In this document: piece by piece, positions 7,835-13,722 of the stretch
Numbering within the stretch: the first letter of the stretch is position 1
How the letters are laid out: each line of letters opens with the position of its first letter
NCBI GenBank assembly: GCA_027016475.1
Contig: JALUTL010000156.1
Coordinates: 1 to 13,847 of the forward strand
Direction: 5' to 3'
Source of the DNA: Candidatus Heimdallarchaeota archaeon
GTDB taxonomy: Archaea; Asgardarchaeota; Heimdallarchaeia; Heimdallarchaeales; Kariarchaeaceae
Length of the DNA stretch: 13,847 nucleotides
Made by a program: the position numbers and the translations under genes
The notes under the pieces: model-generated
The model's input: only the letters and a program-made list of their open reading frames with translations
Told to the model about the DNA's origin: nothing
Database searches by the model: none

Positions 7835-8316
7835 CAGAGTTTAAGCTAGATTTGAGCAATGGTGAGCTACTGATTGGTGGAAAAAGAGCAGTCTTACATT
7901 GTAATCACTACAATACATTCCTCCAACGGACTTTAGTTGATGCTTTGGGAGACAAAATGGTTGAAGTGCAGATCAAAATCAGCCAAAAAATCAACACTGA
8001 AATGCTTCGCAACCTGACCCAAGGAATAGAAGACAAGAAGTCCGCAATCGAGAAAATTTTTTCAGCATTGGGTTTAGGAATACTTGATCTGAATGATTTG
8101 GAAAATGGAAGATCCACTGTTTCCAATTCGCATTATGCATTGAATTGTTATTACAAATTTGGCAACCAAAAAGAGGGTGTGTGTTTGTTTGCAACTGGAT
8201 ATGTCAGGGCAGCAGCAGAAATTCTGACTGGTCAAAAGAAAGATTTTTTTGAAACACGTTGCATTTCAATCGACCCTGATCAAAATGAAATGTGTGTTTT
8301 TGAGGTGAGGACATGA
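7831..8316 (+). CDS. V4R (4-vinyl reductase/Bet3-like) domain protein, shorter copy
   Basis: 161 residues. The C-terminal half carries the V4R signature: a strand LNCYYKFGNQ, the helix FATGYVRAAAEILTG, then FETRCISIDPDQNEMCVFEV, matching the G...G..E...G......E..C.A.G...C.F.V pattern of this family. C144 and C155 are the usual metal or ligand cysteines. The N-terminal HCNHYNTFLQ (H23, C24, H26) is also typical of V4R proteins and may complete a ligand site. V4R domains bind small hydrophobic ligands in prokaryotic sensors and share the fold of Bet3 in the TRAPP complex. There is no attached enzyme or DNA-binding domain. Start TTG is supported by AGGAGG. Its end overlaps the second V4R gene by four bases (ATGA), so the two may form a heterodimer. 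Confidence 0.82.
   Translation: MTEFKLDLSNGELLIGGKRAVLHCNHYNTFLQRTLVDALGDKMVEVQIKISQKINTEMLRNLTQGIEDKKSAIEKIFSALGLGILDLNDLENGRSTVSNSHYALNCYYKFGNQKEGVCLFATGYVRAAAEILTGQKKDFFETRCISIDPDQNEMCVFEVRT
8302..8310 (+). promoter_or_regulatory. Shine-Dalgarno site of the second V4R gene
   Basis: GAGGTGAGG ends two bases before the ATG at 8313, within the coding end of the preceding gene. Confidence 0.5.
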
Positions 8317-8966
8317 TTGATATGGAGTATGTAACAATTCAATTCAGTAAAGCAGAAATTAATAACGATGAGAACGGATTAATCCCTGCATTTGATGTGT
8401 TCCTAACCAAAATTCAAGGCGATTACTATTCCCAAATTTCTTTTGAATTCGAAAAAATATTTGCAGAGGGACTGCAAAACGATCCAGAAACACTTGAGGC
8501 CGCTCGTGAACTTCTTATTGAAGCGGGTCACGTCTGTGGATTCAACACATTCGGCGGCATCATGAAAAGTGACGAGTTTTACTCAGTTGTCGTACCCCTA
8601 ATCCAAGAAAAGGAGGACTGGATTCGCGGAATGGTGGCGATAATTAACGTCCTTGGGTGGGGCGTTTATAAAATCATAGAGGTTTCGGAAGAAAAGTTGA
8701 TTCTGGAAATTAAAAATTCATACGAAGGTGATGCATACGTTCGATGCTATAAAACCCATTCTGACAGTCCTAAATGTTATCTTGCAGTTGGCGCGTCAAT
8801 TGCGTTGATGAGCTTGGTATTTCATGCAGACATATCCCAAAAACCAGAATTGGATGATCTCCTTTATGACAATCTATTCCGGAAATCAAGAAAGTACACT
8901 GGAAAAGAGACCCAATGCATTGCAATGGGTCATGATAATTGCAGAATTGAAATTTCAAGAATTTAG
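8313..8966 (+). CDS. V4R (4-vinyl reductase/Bet3-like) domain protein, longer copy
   Basis: 217 residues, last gene of the operon. The V4R elements are clear: helix LEAARELLIEAGHVCGFNTFGG with the conserved CGFNTFGGIMKS block (C75), a central strand pair (GWGVYKIIEVSEEKLILEIKN), the YVRCY...PKCYLAVG segment (C145, C155) and the terminal TGKETQCIAMGHDNCRIEI with C202 and C210 spaced like the metal-binding cysteines of the family. The N-terminal 60 residues (ISFEFEKIFAEGL) are an extra helical part. No DNA-binding or signalling domain is fused, so it is not a one-component regulator such as those with XylR-type V4R. It starts at ATG 8313 in an ATGA overlap. I infer it pairs with the preceding V4R protein, as Bet3-type subunits dimerise, and works with the longin-like protein. 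The ligand is unknown. Confidence 0.85.
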   Translation: MIDMEYVTIQFSKAEINNDENGLIPAFDVFLTKIQGDYYSQISFEFEKIFAEGLQNDPETLEAARELLIEAGHVCGFNTFGGIMKSDEFYSVVVPLIQEKEDWIRGMVAIINVLGWGVYKIIEVSEEKLILEIKNSYEGDAYVRCYKTHSDSPKCYLAVGASIALMSLVFHADISQKPELDDLLYDNLFRKSRKYTGKETQCIAMGHDNCRIEISRI

Positions 8967-9107
8967 AAGATAATCCCGCCCCTGATTTGCAATTTCAACC
9001 AACCTTTGCAAAGAACATATGAAAAATTCAGAACCTATAGAATACCTTGGATTTGGGAAATAACATTTGATTTCCCTTTTCAGAATTTTGTTCAACAATT
9101 GGATATG

Positions 9108-9117
9108 TTTTTATTTT
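9108..9117 (+). promoter_or_regulatory. TATA-like box of the four-span membrane protein
   Basis: TTTTTATTTT centred 24 nt before the ATG at 9136. The spacing supports the leaderless ATG 9136 over upstream in-frame starts. Confidence 0.5.
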
Positions 9118-9135
9118 CACCTTTCTTGTCGGGAT

Positions 9136-9546
9136 ATGTCTCAATTGTTCAAAGGATATGTCATTATCATATCCTCCGTGTTTGGTCTCTTGTGGACTTT
9201 CTTTTATTTTTTTGGAGGAAAAGATCTTGCTGACGGAGTTGCATTTGCCATATTGGCAGGGATCGGATTGGTTTCTGGATTTTTTGGTGGTTTTTTTGCT
9301 CCTCAGAGAATAAAAAAGGCTTCAATCTCTTCTTCTGCAACGATTATTGTTATTTCAATAATCCCATTGCTCCTTTTCGGTGGAGTGGTGAATAGTGAGC
9401 TAATCAATCCTAGCTCATTTGGGACACTTTTGGTTGCAATCATAATTTTTGTCCTAATTCTTGTCGTGCTGATTGCCGGTGCATTGATTGCAACGTTCAT
9501 ACTGCTTGGTGGAATGATCGGGAAGACACTGTCTCCATTCAAATAG
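9136..9546 (+). CDS. small four-span integral membrane protein
   Basis: 136 residues, not assigned to a family. Four hydrophobic segments: about 7-27, 34-54 (glycine-rich, GLVSGFFGGFFAP), 66-86 and 96-126 (long enough for a helix of about 30 residues or a kinked hairpin). Short loops carry KDLADG, QRIKKAS and NSELINPSS; the C-terminus is a brief basic tail. Glycine-zipper-like spacing suggests helix packing, but no transporter or enzyme motif is visible. The frame is open further upstream (to 9067), but MSQLF at 9136 is preferred because a TATA box sits 24 nt before it and the upstream residues do not look like a natural start. It is on the same strand as the V4R operon, 169 bases behind it, but has its own promoter. 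Confidence 0.72.
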   Translation: MSQLFKGYVIIISSVFGLLWTFFYFFGGKDLADGVAFAILAGIGLVSGFFGGFFAPQRIKKASISSSATIIVISIIPLLLFGGVVNSELINPSSFGTLLVAIIIFVLILVVLIAGALIATFILLGGMIGKTLSPFK

Positions 9547-9567
9547 TGGGATGATGTGTTCCTTCTT

Positions 9568-9759
9568 TCAGAAGGTTGTTAAGGATTCCATAGTCATAAT
9601 TCTGTATGTAAACCAGACGATGGTGATCCACTCTTGCTCAATTGACAACCTTGGTTTATGAAAGAATGAATGCCGATGCTCCCAAAATTTTGCGAACTGT
9701 TCAGTTATAGTTGGAATTCGAGGATTCAATACATCAAACAAGCATACACAGAAATTCAA
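9568..9759 (-). other. possible gene fragment of unknown family
   Basis: A 63-codon frame on the minus strand, starting at TTG, with protein-like composition in its middle: IPTITEQFAKFWEHRHSFF then LSIEQEWITIVWFTYRI. Near its end another minus-strand frame (YDYGILNNLLKEGTHHP) is also plausible, so this may be the decayed end of a gene such as a transposase. No ribosome binding site or clear promoter. I cannot name it, and chance is a real alternative. Confidence 0.25.
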
Positions 9760-9878
9760 TATTTCAGAAAATCACTCCCTTTTTATACTAGTGAAAATAA
9801 GCTTATCCAATGATCATTCCTAGGAAAAACATGTAGGTTCGTCCCCCTTCCCACAAATTATATTTCACTGTCGAAGAT

Positions 9879-10383
9879 TTGGAGGGGATTCCAGAATATC
9901 CAGAAGGGCCAATGCTTGAGTTGATAGATGGTGATTTGTTCATGGTACCATCGCCTACAGTATTGCATCAGGCAATTAGTCGAAACATTTTAACGATTAT
10001 GTATCAGTATCTGCTAAAGAACCCAATCGGAAAGGTATTCTCTGCACCCATTGACGTCGTGCTGTCTCCGGAAAATATGACAATACCTGACCTTGTTTTG
10101 ATTTTGGCCAGAAATTATGTAATAATAGGGGAAAAGAACATCAATGGTTCACCTGATCTAATCATCGAAATTTTGTCGACAAACAGATTGCAGGATCTGG
10201 AAAAAAAGGGAAATCTATGAAAAATATGGTGTGAAGGAGTATTGGATAATTGATCCATTACAAAAAGCCATTCTGAAATTCGTTTTGGAAAATAGAAGAT
10301 ATGAACAACCAGCAATACGCGATACACAGGTTCAAACTTATCTTCTCCTTGGCTTCCAATTGGAAATTCCTCCACTCTTTTAA
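9879..10383 (+). CDS. Uma2 family endonuclease-like protein, frameshifted in an A7 run
   Basis: A nearly complete Uma2 (DUF820) protein with a PD-(D/E)XK-type fold. Before the shift: LELIDGDLFMVPSPTVLHQ (E14, D17, H30), IPDLVLI (P70-D71), SPDLIIEILSTNRLQDLEKK (E97, K109), which are the family's catalytic-site positions. At 10201-10207 an A7 run shifts the frame and gives a premature TGA at about 10218-10220. Dropping one A restores EIYEKYGVKEYWIIDP and the C-terminal LGFQLEIPPLF, ending at TAA 10381-10383. N-terminally, the same frame is open back to 9837 (KLYFTVEDLEGIP) but the only ATG there, 9831, is followed at once by TAG; the TTG at 9879 is the first usable start. Probable nuclease of unknown target. 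The A7 lesion could be a sequencing error; the ATG-TAG suggests a damaged start as well. Confidence 0.8.
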
Positions 10384-10458
10384 ATATAATGGAGCCATGG
10401 ATGGTGCATGTGCACCTAGTCATGCCATAGAATTCTTAAACACACCTTGGAAAAGAAC

Positions 10459-10980
10459 CTAGAAGACAGATCCACCATACCTGAGACCAACAGCCAAGAA
10501 AATTACCACAAAAGCCAAAATCGTATTGATCAGTGAAAATCTGAAAATCCTCTGTTGCAAAAGAGCCCTTTCCTCAGGAGACGATGCAGTAGGAATTTTT
10601 CGTCCAGTTCGTGTGATAAGAAAAGCGTGGACTATGATTGCAATGAACAGGATTACCTTAATATTCATTGTTACACCATAGGGATTGTCAAAGCCAAATG
10701 CCCGTTCAAATGAGGAGTCCAGTGCAACCCTCACCAACCCAGTAGCAAGAAGGCCAGCAATGGACACCCAAACCAATATGGTAAATTTCTTGGCGACATT
10801 CAAAGAAATTTGTCCGGCAGTCTGTGGATCTAGGGTTCTAAGAACAGGCAGAAGAAGGAAAAGATTAAAGAATCCGCCACCAACAACCAGTACGGCAAAC
10901 ATGACATGAAGCCATCCAAAAAGAACGCTTACGAATGCCATGACATAGGAAGAAATTAATCGTTTTTGAACTTTTTCCAT
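10459..10980 (-). CDS. CopD-like four-span membrane protein
   Basis: 173 residues with four predicted membrane helices (about 14-42, 68-88, 106-124 and 147-166). Helix 1 has WLHVMFAVLVVGGGFF with a conserved-type histidine (H25); helix 3 follows NIKVILFIAIIVHAF (K108, H118) and ends in TRTGRK. This arrangement, with His in helix 1 and K...H in helix 3, is that of the CopD/DUF2269/DUF4149-like families, which are thought to handle copper or bind haem in the cytoplasmic membrane. Whether this copy moves a metal is not shown. The frame is open upstream to a GTG at 11031, but that would overlap the AT-rich promoter region; the ATG at 10980 (MEKVQKR) is preferred. It is transcribed divergently from the pcp gene, about 145 bases away. 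Confidence 0.75.
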   Translation of the reverse strand: MEKVQKRLISSYVMAFVSVLFGWLHVMFAVLVVGGGFFNLFLLLPVLRTLDPQTAGQISLNVAKKFTILVWVSIAGLLATGLVRVALDSSFERAFGFDNPYGVTMNIKVILFIAIIVHAFLITRTGRKIPTASSPEERALLQQRIFRFSLINTILAFVVIFLAVGLRYGGSVF

Positions 10981-11098
10981 TCCAAGAAATAGGGAGTTGG
11001 GGTAAGATAGTTGGAAACAATAAAAAACCACTTTTTTGGAATTTCATAGCATCATCGATAATTTTTGACTAAAAAAATTGTTGAAGCCATGAAATAAC

Positions 11099-11107
11099 CA
11101 TATAAAC
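11099..11107 (+). promoter_or_regulatory. TATA box of the pcp gene
   Basis: CATATAAAC, centred 24 nt before ATG 11127, with no ribosome binding site between. This is the best-matching archaeal TATA element in the window. Confidence 0.6.
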
Positions 11108-11126
11108 AGATTAGGAAATATGAAGT

Positions 11127-11733
11127 ATGAATGTTCTTCTGACAGGATTTGAGCCATTCGGAAACTTCACTGTCAACCCAACCAAACTTTTGGCCAAGCA
11201 TTTTGATGGGCATCAGATCAACAACACCAATGTGGTCGGCAAAGTTGTGATGTTGGAATTCCCCAGCATTGGAAAGCAGATAGAGGAAGCAATTGAATCA
11301 TACAGGCCCAAGGCCATTGTAATGACAGGGCAGGTAAATCGAAATGCAATTACTCCAGAAAGAATTGCAATCAATTATGCAAATGCAAAGACCCCCTACA
11401 ATTGCGAAACTTTTGTGGAAAATCAGATTTTGGACATGGATGGCCCGGATGGAATATTCTACACTCTCCAATGAACAGATTGTGAACGCCCTAAGGAAAA
11501 ATGGAATACCAAGTTATGTATCCTTGAGTGCAGGATCATATGGATGCAACCAAATATTCTACCATTGTATGAACTACTTAAAGAAAAATGGCATTGATAT
11601 TCCCGCAGGATTTATCCATGTTCCACTCCTGCCAGAACAATCAACTGATGGCCGATTTGGAACGATGAGTTTGGAAATGCAAAAGCAAGCCTTTGAAATC
11701 ATTCTGAAAGAGGTATCACAATCTGCTTTGTGA
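11127..11733 (+). CDS. pcp: pyroglutamyl peptidase I (pyrrolidone-carboxylate peptidase), frameshifted
   Basis: A cytoplasmic cysteine peptidase (family C15) that removes N-terminal pyroglutamate. The first frame gives MNVLLTGFEPFGNFTVNPT (the family's N-terminal signature) and ITPERIAINYANA with the catalytic Glu (E78). It ends at a TGA at 11472-11474. The next frame continues EQIVNALRKNGIPSYVSLSAGSYGCN, with the nucleophile Cys in SAGSYGCN, and IHVPLLPEQ with the catalytic His. Removing one base at about 11467-11470 (CTCCAA) joins them as TLNEQIVN and gives about 201 residues, normal for the family; loss of two bases within a TLPxEQ is the other option. The triad is complete and there is no other lesion, so either a recent mutation or a sequencing error. 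The ATG start is set by a TATA box 24 nt upstream. Confidence 0.9.
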
Positions 11734-11786
11734 ACATGACCAATAAAGCTAAAAATCGTGCGAGTTTAAGATGTTCACTTACTGGA

Positions 11787-11796
11787 CTTTAAATAC
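11787..11796 (+). promoter_or_regulatory. TATA box of the candidate ncRNA
   Basis: CTTTAAATAC, centred near 11791. A start 23-26 nt later falls on the AAGGGGACGG that begins the GC-rich structured region, just as expected for an RNA gene. Confidence 0.5.
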
Positions 11797-11812
11797 TCAA
11801 TTCAGAATGGAA

Positions 11813-12168
11813 GGGGACGGATTGGTTCATGAGTCATGGCCTCTCCCGATGTACAGGAAAAACAGTCTCTCTACCATTGAGTCCATCCGGACGAAAGGTA
11901 ACCGACTGTTCCAAACACGCGTTTGGAGCAGGAGAGAATAGTGTCGAACGTTCCCTAACATATCCCGCGAGAGGTCACTGCGATGATGGGCTGCCAAAGG
12001 TGGCCAAAACAGCCGGTGTGTTACTGGTGGCCATCTGCACTCCGGCAGGGAACATTCCCCGTCGATGAGGGACAGACAGGCATGGCATCCTGCGAGTCCT
12101 GAGGTGGATCAGCGGATGTCCCTGTCGTCTTTGGTATCGATCGATATCGGAGACAGGGAGGCATGGCT
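11813..12168 (+). ncRNA. candidate structured non-coding RNA of unassigned type
   Basis: About 350 bases, visibly richer in G and C than everything around it, without a credible protein in any frame. It is dense in helices: AACAGTC/GACTGTT (11861-11867 with 11904-11910), GTCC/GGAC (11881-11884 with 11889-11892), CCAAAC/GTTTGG (11911-11916 with 11921-11926), CTGCC/GGCAG (11991-11995 with 12044-12048) enclosing TGGCCA/TGGCCA (12001-12006 with 12028-12033) and CCGGT/ACTGG (12013-12017 with 12023-12027), AGGGACA/TGTCCCT (12068-12074 with 12117-12123), and TCCCTGTC/GACAGGGA (12119-12126 with 12152-12159). The 5' GGGGAC (11813-11818) could also pair with GTCCCT at 12118-12123 to close the molecule. 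A TATA box lies at the right distance. The size fits RNase P RNA or SRP RNA, but I do not find their conserved motifs. The 3' end is uncertain. Confidence 0.55.
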
Positions 12169-12181
12169 AGATACAAATGTA

Positions 12182-12391
12182 TCATCCATTGAACACTTTT
12201 CTGCCAATTATTGCATCATCGATGTCATCTTGGCAGTACATGACAAATCCATCAAAGGAAAAGTAATGAAAATTTCTTACCCTGTAGAACCTTTTTGGCT
12301 TTGCTTCATCCAACAGCCTGAGAAATTCATCTCGACCAAACTTTAATCGATAACTTCCTGATTGGGGTTTGTCGTTTTCACTTTGGGACAT
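12182..12391 (-). CDS. small conserved-looking cytoplasmic protein, unknown
   Basis: 69 residues. Not recognised. A disordered polar N-terminus (MSQSENDKPQSGS) is followed by a compact domain: strand YRLKFGR, helix DEFLRLLDEAK, strands KRFYRVRNFHYFSFDGFVMYCQDD and a short tail. The mix of helix and aromatic strands is that of a real small domain rather than a chance frame. No membrane span, one cysteine. ATG at 12391 lies 26 nt from a TATA-like box on the same strand (12413-12422), so a leaderless start is likely. Its 3' end touches the palindrome that follows the candidate ncRNA, with which it is convergent. Confidence 0.6.
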   Translation of the reverse strand: MSQSENDKPQSGSYRLKFGRDEFLRLLDEAKPKRFYRVRNFHYFSFDGFVMYCQDDIDDAIIGRKVFNG

Positions 12392-12412
12392 AGGGTTGCG
12401 ATTGTTTTCTAC

Positions 12413-12422
12413 TATTATAAAA
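12413..12422 (-). promoter_or_regulatory. TATA-like box of the 69-residue protein gene
   Basis: On the minus strand TTTTATAATA, centred about 26 nt before the ATG at 12391. It sits in the 55-base gap after the gene at 12447-12674. Confidence 0.5.
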
Positions 12423-12446
12423 TTTTATGCCTAAATGGCAAAATGC

Positions 12447-12674
12447 TTATGGCATAGTGTTTGGTTTCTTTTCGCTTTCCTCTTCCTGCTGTTTCCTTTG
12501 CTGAAATTTGTATATGGTTCCACCCACTGCTGATACTGCAAGAACTGAAGCAAAAACTATTCCTCCTCCTGAAATTGCAACCAATGGCAATGCGCAGCAT
12601 CCTACGGCTGCAAGTAGAAAGGGTGTGGCTTTTTTTGGAGTAATGTCTTCGGGCATTCCGGCTTTTTCACTCAT
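12447..12674 (-). CDS. MerF-like mini membrane protein with vicinal cysteines
   Basis: 75 residues with two membrane helices: about 18-38 (FLLAAVGCCALPLVAISGGG) and 40-56. The first helix carries the vicinal pair C26-C27 followed by P30, and the second ends in GGTIYKFQQRKQQ. The short mercury transporter MerF has the same plan: a CC pair in helix 1, a second helix and an ending like GLTIYAIQRKRQ. The C-terminal tail here is charged and lacks MerF's second CC pair, so metal delivery may differ or the likeness may be convergent. No mer operon gene is next to it. The frame is also open to a TTG at 12695, which sits 24 nt from a TATA-like element; ATG 12674 is chosen as the more usual start. Confidence 0.6.
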   Translation of the reverse strand: MSEKAGMPEDITPKKATPFLLAAVGCCALPLVAISGGGIVFASVLAVSAVGGTIYKFQQRKQQEEESEKKPNTMP

Positions 12675-12715
12675 TGTTATGAATATGGATACCAATTACA
12701 AAAAAGGTGTTTGGT

Positions 12716-12723
12716 TAAAATAT
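12716..12723 (-). promoter_or_regulatory. TATA-like box of the MerF-like gene
   Basis: ATATTTTA on the minus strand, 24 nt before the TTG at 12695 and about 45 nt before the ATG at 12674. The transcript would thus begin about 20 bases upstream of the ATG. Confidence 0.4.
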
Positions 12724-12829
12724 TGATGTTTCATACTCGCATTCAATGACAATTAGCCATGTCAGCTTGAAAAAAAGAAAAATCTTGTTGCAAAATTTTT
12801 AAATTATGGTATCTCTTTTTATAATTTTT

Positions 12830-12844
12830 AAGAATAGTATTCTT
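12830..12844. promoter_or_regulatory. perfect palindrome, candidate operator
   Basis: AAGAATA-G-TATTCTT is a perfect 7+1+7 palindrome, directly after a TATA-like TTTATAATTTT (12818-12828). Such symmetric sites usually bind dimeric regulators. It lies 86 bases before the AIM24 gene and could control it or the MerF-like gene in the other direction. Confidence 0.4.
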
Positions 12845-12897
12845 CATGTAGTGTAATTTCGGTGACCAGCTAACCATCAGATCATTTAATTGGGCGA

Positions 12898-12910
12898 AAA
12901 TTTAATTATA
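12898..12910 (+). promoter_or_regulatory. TATA box of the AIM24 gene
   Basis: AAATTTAATTATA, centred about 25 nt before ATG 12930. A weak GGT lies before the ATG, so leaderless translation is likely. Confidence 0.5.
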
Positions 12911-12929
12911 TGGCTGATCAGGTAATGAT

Positions 12930-13634
12930 ATGTACAAATACGAAATTGTTGGAGGCGACGCATTTGCGGAGCTTCATGTCATGCTCGCTGAGGGAGAATC
13001 GATACGTGCTGAACCAGGGGCCATGTCGTACATGGATGGGACAGTGAAAATGGAAACTTCATCCGGTGGAGTTTTACGTGGCATCAAAAGAATGTTTTCA
13101 GGTGAATCATTCTTTCAGAACACATTCCATGGTCCTGGCAAGGTTGTATTTGCCCCACCATTTCCCGGTTCAATTCAGGCTTTTGAGTTAAATGCCAACG
13201 AGAGTCTGATACTCCAACAAGATGCGTATGTTGCCGGAAGTCCCAATGTCAAGATATCTTCGAAGTGGGGTGGTTTCCGTAGCATTTTCGGCGGTGAAGG
13301 TGCATTCCTTACCCATGCGTCAGCTGAGGAAGGGCAAGGGATAATTTTTACGGGATCGTTTGGTGTTGTCGTTCGACACGAAGTTCCCGCTGGTGCTGAA
13401 TTTGTCATCGACAGTGGAATTTTCTTTGCCACTCCTGAGGGTAGCCAATTTAAGCTGTCCAAAGTAGGGCGTGTCAAATCATTTTTATTCGGTGGAGAGG
13501 GACTAGTCCTTCGCTTCTTCGGTCCATGTGTTGTATACACTCAATCCCGATCTCCAACTGCCTTTTTGGGTCTTCTTCCTAGCAAATCCTCCGGGGGCGG
13601 AGGAGGCATCAGTCTTAACGTCCCAGATTTCTAG
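12930..13634 (+). CDS. AIM24/TIGR00266 family protein
   Basis: 234 residues, the usual length for the TIGR00266/AIM24 (formerly DUF124) family. Recognised by EPGAMSYMDGTVKMET near the N-terminus, the GGVLRGIKRMFSGESFFQNTF block (about 46-66), PPFPGSIQAFEL, the central AYVAGSPNVKISSK, and the glycine-rich C-terminal part ending in PSKSSGGGGGISL. The fold is a twofold beta-helix/TRAP-like barrel without known enzyme activity; the yeast member is a mitochondrial inner-membrane organiser, and the role in prokaryotes is unknown. There is no signal peptide or membrane span. The start is ATG 12930, 25 nt after a TATA box. It seems to be a single-gene unit, with a palindrome upstream and a T-rich repeat downstream. 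Confidence 0.93.
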   Translation: MYKYEIVGGDAFAELHVMLAEGESIRAEPGAMSYMDGTVKMETSSGGVLRGIKRMFSGESFFQNTFHGPGKVVFAPPFPGSIQAFELNANESLILQQDAYVAGSPNVKISSKWGGFRSIFGGEGAFLTHASAEEGQGIIFTGSFGVVVRHEVPAGAEFVIDSGIFFATPEGSQFKLSKVGRVKSFLFGGEGLVLRFFGPCVVYTQSRSPTAFLGLLPSKSSGGGGGISLNVPDF

Positions 13635-13692
13635 AACTGAACATTTTTCTTGCTCTGTGTATCTGAAACAAGGATACATTCCTACTGCTTTA

Positions 13693-13722
13693 TTTTTTTC
13701 ATTGAAATTTTTTTCATTGAAA
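13693..13722 (+). terminator. T-rich tandem repeat, probable terminator of the AIM24 gene
   Basis: Two exact, adjacent copies of TTTTTTTCATTGAAA (13693-13707 and 13708-13722), 59 bases after the AIM24 stop. Each has a T7 run; T-tracts without a hairpin are the typical archaeal terminator signal. The exact duplication is unusual. Confidence 0.5.

Noticed and set aside
5698..9836. In-frame TAG codons in both Uma2 loci as pyrrolysine or readthrough sites
   Set aside because: TAG is used as the ordinary stop by the amidohydrolase, the second V4R gene, the four-span protein and AIM24, and the first Uma2 locus has a frameshift as well. Decay is simpler.
10115..10423. Minus-strand 102-codon frame opposite the Uma2 gene
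   Set aside because: It is the antisense of a clear Uma2 coding region and has no features of its own.
11813..12168. RNase P RNA or SRP RNA
   Set aside because: Size fits, but the conserved core sequences of both were looked for on both strands and not found. Left as an unassigned RNA; a covariance-model search would settle it.
11829..12346. Plus-strand open frames at 11829-12068 and 12065-12346 as proteins
   Set aside because: Their translations are low in hydrophobic cores and rich in Arg, Ser, Gly and Cys, as expected when a structured GC-rich RNA is translated; no ribosome binding site or family likeness.
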